Shown here: one piece after another, positions 16,281 to 25,817 of the stretch | Layout: every line of letters starts with the position of its first letter | Position numbering within the stretch: position 1 is the first letter of the stretch | From: CAZWHE01 sp964633825 | Lineage (GTDB): Bacteria > Planctomycetota > B15-G4 > CAYZWU01 | Assembly: GCA_964633825.1 (NCBI GenBank) | Contig: CAZWHE010000019.1 | Location: 1-37,535, forward strand | DNA: 37,535 nucleotides | Reading direction: 5' to 3' | Translations under genes and position numbers: made by a program | The notes under the pieces: generated by a model | The model's database searches: none | What the model was told of the DNA's origin: nothing | What the model saw: only the letters and a program-made list of their open reading frames with translations

Positions 16281-19139
16281 TTATCGGAGGTCCCTCGATT
16301 CCCGCAGGGAGCGGATTTTCTCCCGGATGCGGTTCCACTCCATCATGGTGGAGTCGCGGTTCGCGTCGCCGAAAAACTCGCCGTATCCGTCTTCGAGAAT
16401 CCTCAGCGCGGCGAGTCTCACCATCCAGCGCTCGTCGATCAGCGCATCCTCCAAAGCCCGAATGGGAATCCCCTCGAAGGGCTTGTCCATCCCCGTCGAC
16501 AGAGCCGACCCGTCCATTCCGAGAGCCTCGGCGAGAAAAAAAGCCTGGCCCCGGCCCGGGTATTTGTCCCAGAGCACGCCGTAGCGCCACACTTCTTTCG
16601 GGAAATCACGCACCATCAAAAGGGAGAGCGCGCCCCGGATTTCATTGACGGAATCCTCGTCTCCTTCCAGCATTCTCAAGAGAACGGGGACGACGCCCGT
16701 CTCTCCGAGCCGGGCGAGCGAGAGAGCGAGAAAACGGATCGCGTCCCTCGAAGAGTTGCCGCGGAAGAGACGGAGCAGAACGTTCCGGGATGTGCTTCCT
16801 CCCCTCTCGGCGAGCCGGTCAACGGCTCGACGCCACTCATCCGAATCCCGGCTGAATGATTCGAAGGATGCGAAGACGAGGTCTTCGGCTTCCTTCCCCG
16901 GATAGAGGGCGAGGGCATCGACCGCCGCGAGCCGGACGTCGATCGATTCCTTCCCGCTTCCGGCCGCCAGGATTTCGAAAACCCAGGGTTCCTTGATCCC
17001 GTCGAGGGCGACCATGAGCTCGCGGATCCTTGCGGGAGCGCCCCGGTCGATGACGTCCCACAGGACCGCACGGTTTTCGGATGTGCCTGCTTGAGCCAGG
17101 GAACGGAGCATTTCGATGCGCACCGCATCGCTTTCGTCATCGAGAAGCTTTCTGACCAGATGGAAATCGCCCGGCCCCCTGCCGCCCAGAACACAAGCGG
17201 CTCCGGCGCGCAGATACCATCTGCCGTCTCCGGCGGAATCGGCGACCCGGTTCATTCCCAGGACGACCATTCCGAGAAGAGGATAGGACTCCTCGCCATA
17301 GACGGCGAACAGATAGGTCGTCAGAGGATCGAAAAGCTCGTTCGATTCCGAGACGATGACGAGGTCGATCATTCCTCTGACAAGGAGATCGGCGCTTTTG
17401 CGGTTTCTCACCCGGGAGACGAGCCTGCGCCACTCCTCGGCGTCGAGGGATTCACCCAGGTCGCGGCGTTCGCAAAGCCAATCGTAGCATGCCAGGATTG
17501 TCTCTTCCGAAAGCAGGTTGAACGACTCGATCAATCCCGAGAGGAAGCGCTCCGTCTGCTTCGTCCGGTTGGCCATATCCCTCCACCAGATACGGTTCTC
17601 CAGATACCAGGATCCGAAGTCGCCGCCGCTGAAGAGGTGCTGCCAGGCGTTTTCGCTGTGAGCAGCGAGAAGAGCCTGTTCGATCCTCTCGAATCGGGTA
17701 TTTCTTTCGCGATACTCGACGCGGCGGATCTTCCCGCCGGCCGTCACCTTGACAAGAACGGTCCGGCCGTCCGAAGCCGCGGTCTTGCCGACCGAAGCCG
17801 CAGCGGGATCGGCGGCACTGAAGAAACCGCCGAGATACAAACCGTCCAGGAGATCGCGGAGCCGTGCCGAGGTGACAAAGCAGGTTAAAGGGGTGCGCTC
17901 AAAACCGGGATCCCCGATCAGCACGTCCCCGGCCAGCCGGAAACGGATGCCCGTCGAGCCTCCTCTTTTTTCGAAGTCGATCACTACACGCGCCAGGTCC
18001 TCTTCACTCAAGATGAAGAGGTCCTTGCGCCCGACGAATTCCTCGCCGTGCTCGCTCCACCACGTCTTCCAGAAAGTCAGGTCGCTTCCAAAGGGGGCGC
18101 CCGTTATTTTTTGCAGGCACGCCGCCGAGATTTCGAGAAGACAGGAAAAATCACTGCAGTACCGGCCGGCGAGGAAAACCTCCATATAGGCCGGCACAAC
18201 GCACGCCCTGAGATAATCCCAGTCCTCGGCGGCGCTCCGGCGGAGGTAGATGCACGCCAACCCCGATGCGGACGCAACCTTGAGGAGGGGATCGCGGGTC
18301 AAGAGATAACCGTCGAGCCTCCCGGCGAGCTCGAGCGGAACGAATTCCCCCGCTATTTTAAGCTCGGCGGTCACAAGCGTCAGAACGGCAAAGGCGAAAA
18401 CGCGCTCGTTCTCGCTTCGGACGAGTTTTTGCAGCTCCCGGGAGACCTTGTCCGAGTCCTGTCTGGAGAGATAGAGCCTCACCTGATTGGCGAGACGGGC
18501 GTTCTCGTCTCCCACCAGCCTCAGGGCGATGGAATTCATTTCCGCCGCCGGGATGTTCGACTTTTCGAGAAGGAGAAAAGCGTGGCGCCGAACATCCCCT
18601 TCAGGAGAACCGATCAAGCCTTCGAGCTCTTCCTTCAGGGATGAAATATCCTTTGTCATCAAAAAGTTGAACGAAACGTTTCTCAGGTAGCGCGCCTTGG
18701 CCGAGAAAAGCCTCGTACAGAGAAGGAGAGTCTCATCCGGTCTGAGACGATGAAGAGAATCGAGAATCAGTTTGACCTTCGGCTTGAGGCCGGGATGGTT
18801 GATGAGAGCCCTGGCAGGCTCCCAGACGGCATCATGGCCGAAGCGGCTCAGCAAATGGACGACGGCGGGTTTGATCCTATAGTTGTTTTCTTCGAGCAGC
18901 TTCTCGAGATAAGGGATCGTCTCATTGCCCCGGGAAAAGATGAGCCGGACCGCTCTCTCGCCTCTCGGGTCCGGCCAGAAGAGGAGCTCGACCCGGCAGT
19001 GGTCGACCAGATCGCCCGGAGCGAGAAGGAGAGGGTCCTTTTTCCGGACCGGCTGCTCTTCCTGGGCGAAAGAAACCCCTCCGGCCAGCAGGACCAGCAG
19101 GATCACGATTCGGTTCTTCGTTCTTCCCCAGTCGATCAT
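16281..19139 (-). CDS. Secreted HEAT-repeat protein
   Basis: 952 residues from the ATG at 19139, with GGAG eight bases upstream; a TTG at 19166 would start inside a leader repeat. A signal peptide (about 10-27, IVILLVLLAGGVSFA) precedes a largely alpha-helical protein. HEAT/armadillo-like units can be seen in the first 250 residues (NNYRIKPAVVHLLSRFG, EGDVRRHAFLLLEKS) and again from about 640 (DESDAVRIEMLRSLAQAG, DVRLAAVDALALYPGKEAED). The middle (about 400-520) is beta-rich and carries a duplicated AASVGKT/AASDGRT segment. Such solenoids bind proteins; no catalytic motif was seen. It lies immediately upstream of moxR on the same strand, so a link with the Bat complex is possible but unproven. 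Confidence 0.78.
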   Translation of the reverse strand: MIDWGRTKNRIVILLVLLAGGVSFAQEEQPVRKKDPLLLAPGDLVDHCRVELLFWPDPRGERAVRLIFSRGNETIPYLEKLLEENNYRIKPAVVHLLSRFGHDAVWEPARALINHPGLKPKVKLILDSLHRLRPDETLLLCTRLFSAKARYLRNVSFNFLMTKDISSLKEELEGLIGSPEGDVRRHAFLLLEKSNIPAAEMNSIALRLVGDENARLANQVRLYLSRQDSDKVSRELQKLVRSENERVFAFAVLTLVTAELKIAGEFVPLELAGRLDGYLLTRDPLLKVASASGLACIYLRRSAAEDWDYLRACVVPAYMEVFLAGRYCSDFSCLLEISAACLQKITGAPFGSDLTFWKTWWSEHGEEFVGRKDLFILSEEDLARVVIDFEKRGGSTGIRFRLAGDVLIGDPGFERTPLTCFVTSARLRDLLDGLYLGGFFSAADPAAASVGKTAASDGRTVLVKVTAGGKIRRVEYRERNTRFERIEQALLAAHSENAWQHLFSGGDFGSWYLENRIWWRDMANRTKQTERFLSGLIESFNLLSEETILACYDWLCERRDLGESLDAEEWRRLVSRVRNRKSADLLVRGMIDLVIVSESNELFDPLTTYLFAVYGEESYPLLGMVVLGMNRVADSAGDGRWYLRAGAACVLGGRGPGDFHLVRKLLDDESDAVRIEMLRSLAQAGTSENRAVLWDVIDRGAPARIRELMVALDGIKEPWVFEILAAGSGKESIDVRLAAVDALALYPGKEAEDLVFASFESFSRDSDEWRRAVDRLAERGGSTSRNVLLRLFRGNSSRDAIRFLALSLARLGETGVVPVLLRMLEGDEDSVNEIRGALSLLMVRDFPKEVWRYGVLWDKYPGRGQAFFLAEALGMDGSALSTGMDKPFEGIPIRALEDALIDERWMVRLAALRILEDGYGEFFGDANRDSTMMEWNRIREKIRSLRESRDLR
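17760..17801 (-). repeat. 21-bp tandem duplication in the HEAT-repeat gene
   Basis: Two adjacent 21-bp units (17760-17780 and 17781-17801) match at 18 of 21 positions and encode AASDGRT and AASVGKT. An older, partly diverged example of the same kind of duplication seen in coaE. Confidence 0.75.
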
Positions 19140-19151
19140 CGTTCTCGCTCC

Positions 19152-19182
19152 AAATTGCCGGAGCAATGAAATTGCCGGAGCA
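19152..19182 (-). repeat. 17-bp period repeat in the leader of the HEAT-repeat gene
   Basis: A 14-bp sequence occurs twice (19152-19165 and 19169-19182) with a period of 17, just upstream of the gene start. It contains TGCTCCGGCAA on the minus strand, also present in the first unit of the stop/start repeat at 14264-14278. Confidence 0.75.
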
Positions 19183-19224
19183 TGAAATGCAGCTGCGCGA
19201 AAATCTCATTCTATAGAGAGAGGC

Positions 19225-19269
19225 GGGGAGACACAATATGCGGGGGGATACAATATTCATTGTGTCCCC
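19225..19269. repeat. Imperfect palindrome after recG, related to the one after rho
   Basis: ATTGTGTCCCC (19259-19269) can pair with GGGGAGACACAAT (19225-19237, one bulge) or with GGGGATACAAT (19244-19254, one GU-type mismatch). It ends at the recG stop codon. No T tract follows in either direction. The shared GGGGACACAA core with 8502-8551 suggests a dispersed element. Confidence 0.6.
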
Positions 19270-21465
19270 TTACCCGATCCAGGGTCGAAACCCGGACGAA
19301 GCCGCCGGCCTGGCGGCCGAAGTCGCCGGCCTGGCGGCCGAAATCGCCGGCTTGGCGGCCGAAATCGCAAACAGGGATCGGCATTCCCCTGGACCCCGAT
19401 CGATACAGGCGCGCGCATCTTCCCGGGCGGCGGCCACGAGATCCACGTCGGCCACCCAGTCGCCGGCGCGAAGGGGCGGAAGCCCGTGCTGCCGCAGGCC
19501 GGTCACCTCGCCCGGCCCGCGCATCTTCAGGTCTTCCTCGGCGATGCGGAAACCGTTCCTCTCGCCGAGAATGATGTCGATTCTCTTCCGCCCCGCATCC
19601 GTTGCCGGCTCGCCCGCAAGATAACACCGCGACGCACGCCCTCCCCGGCCCACGCGGCCCCGGATCTGGTGAAGCTGGGAGAGACCGAACCGCCAGGCAT
19701 CCATGATCACCACCGTGCTCGCTTCGGGAACGTCCACGCCGACCTCGACGACAACGGTGGTCACGAGGAGCGGCTTTCGGCCCGACCGGAAGTCGCGAAG
19801 GGCATCCGCCTTTCTCTCCCTGTCCATGGCGCCGTGAAGGAGCGCCACGCCGAAAGTCCCGCCGTACTCCTTCTCCAGCCCGGCATGAACCCTGACGGCG
19901 GCCTCGAGATCGAGCTTTTCCGACTCGTTGATCAACGGACAGACGACAAAGACACGCCCCCCGCCGGAGAGGTCGCTCTCGATCCTGGCCCGCAGACCCG
20001 GATCTTCGAGGGAGACGGCGGCTTTCGTCTCGATCGGCCTCCGTCCGGGCGGCAGGGAGTCGAGCACGGAGATGTCGAGCTCGCCGTAAAGGGTGAGGGC
20101 GAGCGTCCGCGGAATGGGCGTGGCCGTCATGACGAGGATATGGGGATCGAGCCCTTTCTCCCTGAGGCGCCAGCGCTGCCGCACGCCGAATTTGTGCTGC
20201 TCGTCGATGACGCACACCTTGAGGTCCTTGAAGAGAACGCGCTTCTGGATGAGAGCGTGAGTGCCCACGACGATCCGTGTGGACCGCCTGCTCAAAATCT
20301 CTTCGATCTCGCGGCCCTTCATGCCGGCGCGGAGAAAGAAGGGCTTCATGTCAAGCGGTTCGAGGAGACGGGTGAGAACGGCCGCGTGCTGTTCGGCCAA
20401 GACCTCGGTGGGCGCCATGAACGCTCCCTGGCCCCCGCCGAGCGCGGCGGCGAGGAGAGGGTAGAGAGCGACCGCTGTTTTGCCCGAACCCACGTCGCCC
20501 TGGAGGAGGCGGTGCATCGGTTCTCCTGATTCGAGATCCGCCCTGATTTCGCCGACCGACCTCTGCTGCGCAGCCGTAAGCTCGAAAGGAAGGGCGCTTC
20601 GATAGGTCTCGTCGAGGGAGGGCGGAAGCCCGGCCGCTGCGGCGCCGCGCTCCTTTCGCTTCCGGCGCTCCCGGGCCAGGTCGAGCTGGATGGCGAAGAA
20701 CTCTTCGTAGGCGATGCGGCGGCGCGCCGCCTCGGCCTCGCCGCGCGCCGCGGGGCGGTGGGCTTTCCACAGGGCCTCGGCCAAGGGCATGAGATCCCTT
20801 TCGGGAAGACCCGATCTCTCGCGCCAGTCTCCGGACAGGGGCATCCCGTCGAGGATGTGATCCACCCAGGCTCCCAGCATCCTGGGAAAGATTCCATCGG
20901 GAAGGGAGTAGACCGGCAGGAGACCCGGAAAGCCGGGACCCGCGTCCCCGTCGAGATGAAAGTCGGGAGACAGGACCTGGAGCCGCCCCTTGTCGGAGGT
21001 GACCCGGCCCTGGAAAGAGACGATCCGGCCGCGCTTGAAGGAGCCTTTCAGATAACCCCGCCCGAAGAGGACAAGCTCCACAGCCGGATCGACGCCGGTC
21101 TTATCGGAATCGCCGCTGCATTCCTCGACGAGCACGCGAAGATTCCGCCGGCGTCCCCGCCCCGAGACAACGCTCTTCTTCACCCTCCCGCGCGCCGCCC
21201 CGACCGATCTTTCCGCCAGGTCTTCGACCCTGCCGGGCGCCATTCGATCGCGGTATCGCCGCGGGTGGAGAAGGAGGAGATCCCCGAACGTGCAGATCCC
21301 GGCTTTGGCCAGCGACTCGGCACGAGCCGGCCCCACTCCTTTCAAGAGGGTGACGCTCTGATGAAGAAAAGCCTCCGCCTCCCGGCCCGCGGCCGGGGAA
21401 GGGCCGTTGGGCGCAGACCGCTTCCCCATCCTTTCGGGGCTTTTGGAAAGCGGCGAGGTCTCCAT
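19270..21465 (-). CDS. recG: ATP-dependent DNA helicase RecG
   Basis: 731 residues. The N-terminal wedge/OB region begins with a helix-hairpin-helix-like LLKGVGPARAESLAKAGI (about 40-57) and LLLLHPRRYRDR. Walker A is GDVGSGKT (323-330), the DExH box is DEQHKFGVRQRWRLREKG (421-438), followed by MTATPIPRTLALTLYGELD and the helicase-C motifs (HGAMDRERKADAL, VEVGVDVPEAS, QIRGRVGRGGRAS). RecG remodels stalled forks and Holliday junctions. The last 32 residues (700-731) are a low-complexity tail of Ala/Lys/Arg/Pro heptads not found in typical RecG, encoded by a 21-bp tandem repeat. The ATG at 21465 has GGAG ten bases upstream. Confidence 0.97.
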   Translation of the reverse strand: METSPLSKSPERMGKRSAPNGPSPAAGREAEAFLHQSVTLLKGVGPARAESLAKAGICTFGDLLLLHPRRYRDRMAPGRVEDLAERSVGAARGRVKKSVVSGRGRRRNLRVLVEECSGDSDKTGVDPAVELVLFGRGYLKGSFKRGRIVSFQGRVTSDKGRLQVLSPDFHLDGDAGPGFPGLLPVYSLPDGIFPRMLGAWVDHILDGMPLSGDWRERSGLPERDLMPLAEALWKAHRPAARGEAEAARRRIAYEEFFAIQLDLARERRKRKERGAAAAGLPPSLDETYRSALPFELTAAQQRSVGEIRADLESGEPMHRLLQGDVGSGKTAVALYPLLAAALGGGQGAFMAPTEVLAEQHAAVLTRLLEPLDMKPFFLRAGMKGREIEEILSRRSTRIVVGTHALIQKRVLFKDLKVCVIDEQHKFGVRQRWRLREKGLDPHILVMTATPIPRTLALTLYGELDISVLDSLPPGRRPIETKAAVSLEDPGLRARIESDLSGGGRVFVVCPLINESEKLDLEAAVRVHAGLEKEYGGTFGVALLHGAMDRERKADALRDFRSGRKPLLVTTVVVEVGVDVPEASTVVIMDAWRFGLSQLHQIRGRVGRGGRASRCYLAGEPATDAGRKRIDIILGERNGFRIAEEDLKMRGPGEVTGLRQHGLPPLRAGDWVADVDLVAAAREDARACIDRGPGECRSLFAISAAKPAISAARPATSAARPAASSGFRPWIG
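19298..19369 (-). repeat. 21-bp tandem repeat at the 3' end of recG
   Basis: Three nearly identical 21-bp units and a partial fourth encode repeats of the type AISAARP. They extend the RecG C-terminus by about 25 residues beyond its conserved domain. Confidence 0.9.
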
Positions 21466-21557
21466 CTGCGAACCGGCTCCGACAGCGAAGGAAGCGTTAA
21501 ACCCAAAAAACGATTATGACGCTGCCGCCGGAATTTTCAATCGGGCTCTCAACCCGG

Positions 21558-23126
21558 TTATGGAACGACCTCGATGTTGATCGGGTTGGAAGCGAAACCC
21601 CAGGGCGGAGTGTCCAGCAGATAGGCGAAGCTCATCGTCCGGCCGGCCAATCCCGGAACAGGCCCCATCGTGTCGAGACGGGCCGCGCCGTTGCCGAATG
21701 GACTCAGTTTTCCCGCAAAGCCCAGGAAGGTCGGCGAATTCAGATAGGTTTTCACGATGACGGTGAACTCGTCGATGTTGAGGGGCAGGGTCACCACATT
21801 GCCCGGCAAAGGCGTGCCCGGAGCCGTTCCCGAAAGGGAGCCGAGCAGGGCGTATGAACGGCCCGAGTTGCCGAAACCTCCGTGAAGAGCGAAGTGGATT
21901 CTGCCGCCAGCCGCCTCGACGAGGGTGAACCTGTCGGCAACGAGCAGGTGGATTCCGGTGAATTCGTCCGCTCCCATGTCGCTGGTCCCCATGAAGGGCC
22001 TGGGATCCCCGTCGAGATCGCCCGGTCCCCCCCATGTGTTCGAACCTCTGTTGATGCAGGGCGAGAACCGGGTCAGGTGGAAATCGCTGCCGTCGGTATC
22101 GTTGAAGAGAGGGTTCTCATCGATCATGCTGCCGTCGTCCCAGACGAGCGTGCACAACGGCTCGACCTGGATCGACGCCTGCCCCCCCTCCACGTCGGAA
22201 TAAGCGATTGTGAGACTGCTGGGCAGGGTGGCGATGTGATCGTCGAGAAAGACCTCCGCTCCGACCTCGGCCTCGTTGCTCCAGAATATCGTGTTGACAG
22301 CGACGATTGACGTGCCGTACCAGCTGAAAACACCGCCGCCCCGCCTGGCCCAATTGAGAGCAATCGTGTTGTTTATCAGCTCGACGGTCTGTCCGTCGCC
22401 GTCAAAAAAGATCCCGCCGCCGAAGCTCCAGCTCGTCGCCGTGGTTTCGTTCCCCACAATGACGTTGCCCGTGATCAGGGGAGTGCTCCCCGCGCAGTAG
22501 ATCCCGCCGCCGAAAGTGTAGGCGTCGTTCTCCTCGATGACATTGTTCACAAGGACCGGAGAGGAGTCGTACTGTATCGAGATTCCGCCTCCGTAGCCGT
22601 CGTTCTCCTGGGCCACGTTTTCGGCGATCCTGTTGCCCTCTATAACGGGCGCGGCATGATCTCTGCACGAGATCCCGCCGCCGAAGCGCGCCTGGTTTCC
22701 GCTCACCAGATTGGCTCTGATCGTCGGTGACGAGCTCTTGCAGTAAATCCCGCCTCCGTACACGAAGCCGTTGTCGTCCGTGCCGGCGCCGTTGGTGAGC
22801 AGGAATCCTTCGATCACCGAGTCCGGTCCCTCGCCCCCCCAAAAAAGCACGACGCTGGCCGCCGCCGATCCGTCGATGATCGTTGTCTCGGGCGAGATAT
22901 CGTATGTCAACGGGTTTCCGTCCACATCGCTCCTGACGGCGATCCCCTTCCCCTTGAAGTCGATGTTCTCCGGGTAGGTCCCGGGCGCAACCAGGATCAT
23001 GTCGCCGTCAACGGCCGCGTCGACGGCGTCCTGAATCGCATCGTAATCGCCGGGAACATGAATGATCTTGGAGTGACCGATAACCTGAAAAGAGAGAATG
23101 AGTGACAGACAGATAAGGGTTCGCAT
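21558..23126 (-). CDS. Secreted right-handed parallel beta-helix protein
   Basis: 522 residues from the ATG at 23126, with AAGGAGG seven bases upstream. A signal peptide (MRTLICLSLILSFQVIGHS) is followed by the common opening IIHVPGDYDAIQDAVDAA. Then come beta-helix coils of about 25-45 residues with GGGIYCKSSSPTI, GGGISCRDHAAPVIEGN, GGGISIQYDSSPVLVNN and so on, each pairing a GGGI turn with N-x-I/V-x-x-N ladder residues. The helix ends with DLDGDPRPFMGTSDMGADEF. The last 120 residues form a separate domain with SYALLGSLSGTAPGTPLPG, a type common in planctomycete-like secretomes. No catalytic pectinase residues were recognised; a surface or adhesive role is possible. A similar gene lies at 35649-37124. 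Confidence 0.85.
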   Translation of the reverse strand: MRTLICLSLILSFQVIGHSKIIHVPGDYDAIQDAVDAAVDGDMILVAPGTYPENIDFKGKGIAVRSDVDGNPLTYDISPETTIIDGSAAASVVLFWGGEGPDSVIEGFLLTNGAGTDDNGFVYGGGIYCKSSSPTIRANLVSGNQARFGGGISCRDHAAPVIEGNRIAENVAQENDGYGGGISIQYDSSPVLVNNVIEENDAYTFGGGIYCAGSTPLITGNVIVGNETTATSWSFGGGIFFDGDGQTVELINNTIALNWARRGGGVFSWYGTSIVAVNTIFWSNEAEVGAEVFLDDHIATLPSSLTIAYSDVEGGQASIQVEPLCTLVWDDGSMIDENPLFNDTDGSDFHLTRFSPCINRGSNTWGGPGDLDGDPRPFMGTSDMGADEFTGIHLLVADRFTLVEAAGGRIHFALHGGFGNSGRSYALLGSLSGTAPGTPLPGNVVTLPLNIDEFTVIVKTYLNSPTFLGFAGKLSPFGNGAARLDTMGPVPGLAGRTMSFAYLLDTPPWGFASNPINIEVVP

Positions 23127-23411
23127 ATTCAGGCCTCCTTCAAGTGAGAGTGTGAAACAGAATCCGGTTTGCATTCATGGAGATAAACAAACAGCATGCC
23201 AACCGGTGAAAATCCGGATTCAGGCGCCACGCAGTACTTATTAGTCCCTTTCATTCAATCTGTAACGCAAACGGCCGCTCCCTCCAGGCCCGCTGATCCG
23301 ATTCGAACGCTTTTCGTGCGAAGCCGCACACTTTTCCCCATGAATGAAGCTTGACCGTCGCGCCGGACCATGGGAATTTATGATCAACCCAGATCTCCGG
23401 ACCCCGGAATA

Positions 23412-25781
23412 ATGAAGCGATACCGTTCCTGTTTGCGATCTCTCGTTCCGCCCTGTCTTGCCATCTGCCTGACCCTGCCGGCCCCGGCCCTGACCGCTTC
23501 CGACGAGGTGAAGCCCTCGAAAGAGGTGAAGCCCTCGAAAGAGCGGTTCATGGAAGGGCTGGATCGGGTCTACGAGCTCAAGTCGAAAGGGAGGTGGAAG
23601 CTCGCCCTCGAAGAGCTCTTCTCCCTGCTGGAAGAACACAAGAGAAAAGACTATGCCCGGATCAAGCGCTTCGACATCGTCGAATGCGTGAAGGAGAGCG
23701 TCTTCTGGATGGGCCGGGACAGGCGGGACTTCAAGAGGTTCGACGCGCTCACATCGGGAAAGTGCGTCTCCTACAGCTTCGACAGCGGCCAGTTTCACAT
23801 GAAGTATCTCTCCGACGAATTGGCCGACTTCAACGCCCACAGGGACCGGGACTCGCCCCTGGCGAAATACGAGCCCGATTTCCACCCCGCTCTGTTCAAG
23901 GAGCAATGCTCGATCGAGATCGAGACAAGCATCGCTCCCGCCTCCCCTCGGGAAAGGAGCCAGACCCTGGAACGTCCTCTCGTCTTTATACAGACCACGA
24001 CGGGCGAGACATACAGCATCGATTTCGGCCGGAAGAAACCGAAGAAAGCCAAGCGTTCCTTTTTCACACCCGCCATCAAGCGTTTCGATCCGGCCGGGGG
24101 ATTGTTCCGCACGTGGAAGACGATCGCAGAAAAAGACGACTCTTCCGTGGAATACGGAAAGCCCAACTCTCTCGCCGTTAAGGTGAGATCGGACCGGATC
24201 ACCGTCCTGGCCAATTCGAAGCGCCTCTTCAGTGTGAAGATCGATAGAAGCCCGAACTGGCGCGTGGGGATCAACCGGACTCATTTCAGCGCGCTAACCC
24301 TCAAAGGCAAGATCGAGCCCGGGTGGCCGCAAAACCTTCTCGACGCCGATTCCCAGAAGAAATACGCCGAGTTCGAGAAATCCTTCCGGCCGCAGGATTA
24401 TCTCCCCGACTGGCTGCTCGTCGACACTCCCGTGATCACGGCTCCCGCCTCGAACAAAAGGAATGACTCGGAACGGCTCCCCGGTCCCTACCGGCTCGAC
24501 CAGGTTCCTCACGTGAAAAAGGTGGTCGACTGGCACAACAAGGGGGCCTTCGACGACGGCATCGCCTACCTGAAAACCGTGCCCGAAGAAAGTATGACTC
24601 CCGAGGCCCGGGCGTACCTGGCCGCCCGTCTCTACTACGGCAAAAAGGAGTACGAAAAATCACTCCCCCACTGCACCGTTGTGTGCGATCTCGATCCCGG
24701 CTTCTTCAGCGCCCGCATACTCCAAGCCGAGCTGTTCATCCGGCTGAGGCAGAAGGAAAACGCCATCGCCGCGTTCTTCGGAATCCTCGAAGACTTCCCG
24801 GCCGCGGATGAGGATATCTCCCTGAACCTGGCCCGCCTCCTTCTTCATGCGCAGAGATACGAGGAAGCCCGTAAAGTGATCGACGACGCCTTGATCCGGG
24901 GATTCCGGTCCGCTGAACTGAAAAAGATCGATTCCACTCTCATCAAGGCGATCCGGGGGCCAAACTGGAACAAGCCTTTCGAGGTGGAATCGAAACACTA
25001 TCGAATCCGATCCGATTTCAACAAGGAGATCTGCCTGAAGGCGAGGAAGGTCCTCGAAGAATCGTACGCGGCCTACACGCGCACCCTGCACGAGATCGAC
25101 GACAGGGACGGCCGGAAATTCACTGTCTATCTCTTTTCGGGCAAAAGCGGTTTCCGGGCCTACTGCCAAGACCTCGATCGATCCCCTCACGAAGACACGG
25201 CCGGTCTTTACATCCCGTCCCTGAAGCAGCTCCTGATCTGGCTGAGCGCTTCCAATGAATTCTTCATGCGCACGATCCGCCACGAGGGTTTCCACCAGTA
25301 TCTCGACCGTTTGATGGACGATCCGCCCGCCTGGTTCAACGAGGGTCTCGCCGAGTACTACGAACTGGCCGAGACAAAGCACGGCAGGTGGAGGGAGGGC
25401 CAAATCGATCCGCTCCACCTGAAGCTGTTGAAGGAAGCGTGCTTCAGCAGATCGGGCTCGGGAAAGCGCGGTATCGGCATCACGATCGATGAGCTTCTCG
25501 ACAGGGGCCGGCCGCGGCCCCGGCTGATGCCGCTGAGGAGCTTTCTCTACCAGGACTATGCCGGCTTCTACCAAAACCGCCGCACCAGCTACGCCCAGGG
25601 CTGGGCTTTCATTCACTTCCTGCGCCGCGGCGGGGAGGAGAATGCCCTGCTCTTCGATAAACTGTTCCGGACATTTCAGCGGAACATCCCGGCCGGAGCG
25701 GCCATGGACGAGGTCTTCGGAGAACTGGACCTCGTGGAACTGGATCAGGAATTCAGAAAGTACATCCTGAATCTCGAGTGA
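23412..25781 (+). CDS. Secreted DUF1570-like zinc metallopeptidase with TPRs
   Basis: 789 residues from the ATG at 23412; an upstream start at 23370 would spoil the signal peptide. A signal peptide (about 6-29) is followed by a duplicated EVKPSK segment. A long N-terminal region contains a beta-sandwich-like part (about 100-310). TPR-like units follow at about 385-500 (ARLYYGKKEYEKSLPHCTVV, ARLLLHAQRYEEARKVIDDAL). The C-terminal zincin domain has HEGFH (His624, Glu625, His628) and, 15 residues on, NEGLAEYYE with Glu644 as probable third zinc ligand. This is the gluzincin arrangement of DUF1570/peptidase MA-like proteins. Substrate unknown. It is followed 36 bases later by another exported metallopeptidase on the same strand. 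Confidence 0.82.
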   Translation: MKRYRSCLRSLVPPCLAICLTLPAPALTASDEVKPSKEVKPSKERFMEGLDRVYELKSKGRWKLALEELFSLLEEHKRKDYARIKRFDIVECVKESVFWMGRDRRDFKRFDALTSGKCVSYSFDSGQFHMKYLSDELADFNAHRDRDSPLAKYEPDFHPALFKEQCSIEIETSIAPASPRERSQTLERPLVFIQTTTGETYSIDFGRKKPKKAKRSFFTPAIKRFDPAGGLFRTWKTIAEKDDSSVEYGKPNSLAVKVRSDRITVLANSKRLFSVKIDRSPNWRVGINRTHFSALTLKGKIEPGWPQNLLDADSQKKYAEFEKSFRPQDYLPDWLLVDTPVITAPASNKRNDSERLPGPYRLDQVPHVKKVVDWHNKGAFDDGIAYLKTVPEESMTPEARAYLAARLYYGKKEYEKSLPHCTVVCDLDPGFFSARILQAELFIRLRQKENAIAAFFGILEDFPAADEDISLNLARLLLHAQRYEEARKVIDDALIRGFRSAELKKIDSTLIKAIRGPNWNKPFEVESKHYRIRSDFNKEICLKARKVLEESYAAYTRTLHEIDDRDGRKFTVYLFSGKSGFRAYCQDLDRSPHEDTAGLYIPSLKQLLIWLSASNEFFMRTIRHEGFHQYLDRLMDDPPAWFNEGLAEYYELAETKHGRWREGQIDPLHLKLLKEACFSRSGSGKRGIGITIDELLDRGRPRPRLMPLRSFLYQDYAGFYQNRRTSYAQGWAFIHFLRRGGEENALLFDKLFRTFQRNIPAGAAMDEVFGELDLVELDQEFRKYILNLE
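23505..23540 (+). repeat. 18-bp perfect tandem duplication in the TPR peptidase gene
   Basis: Two identical adjacent 18-bp units (23505-23522 and 23523-23540), encoding EVKPSK twice, lie just after the predicted signal peptide cleavage site. Confidence 0.92.
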
Positions 25782-25817
25782 CGGCCTGCGGCGGAGAAGA
25801 CCATTGCTTTCGATTCG

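Noticed and set aside
23127..23411. Divergent promoters between the beta-helix gene and the TPR peptidase
   Set aside because: TTGACC at 23351-23356 has no -10 at acceptable spacing, and minus-strand matches are poor.
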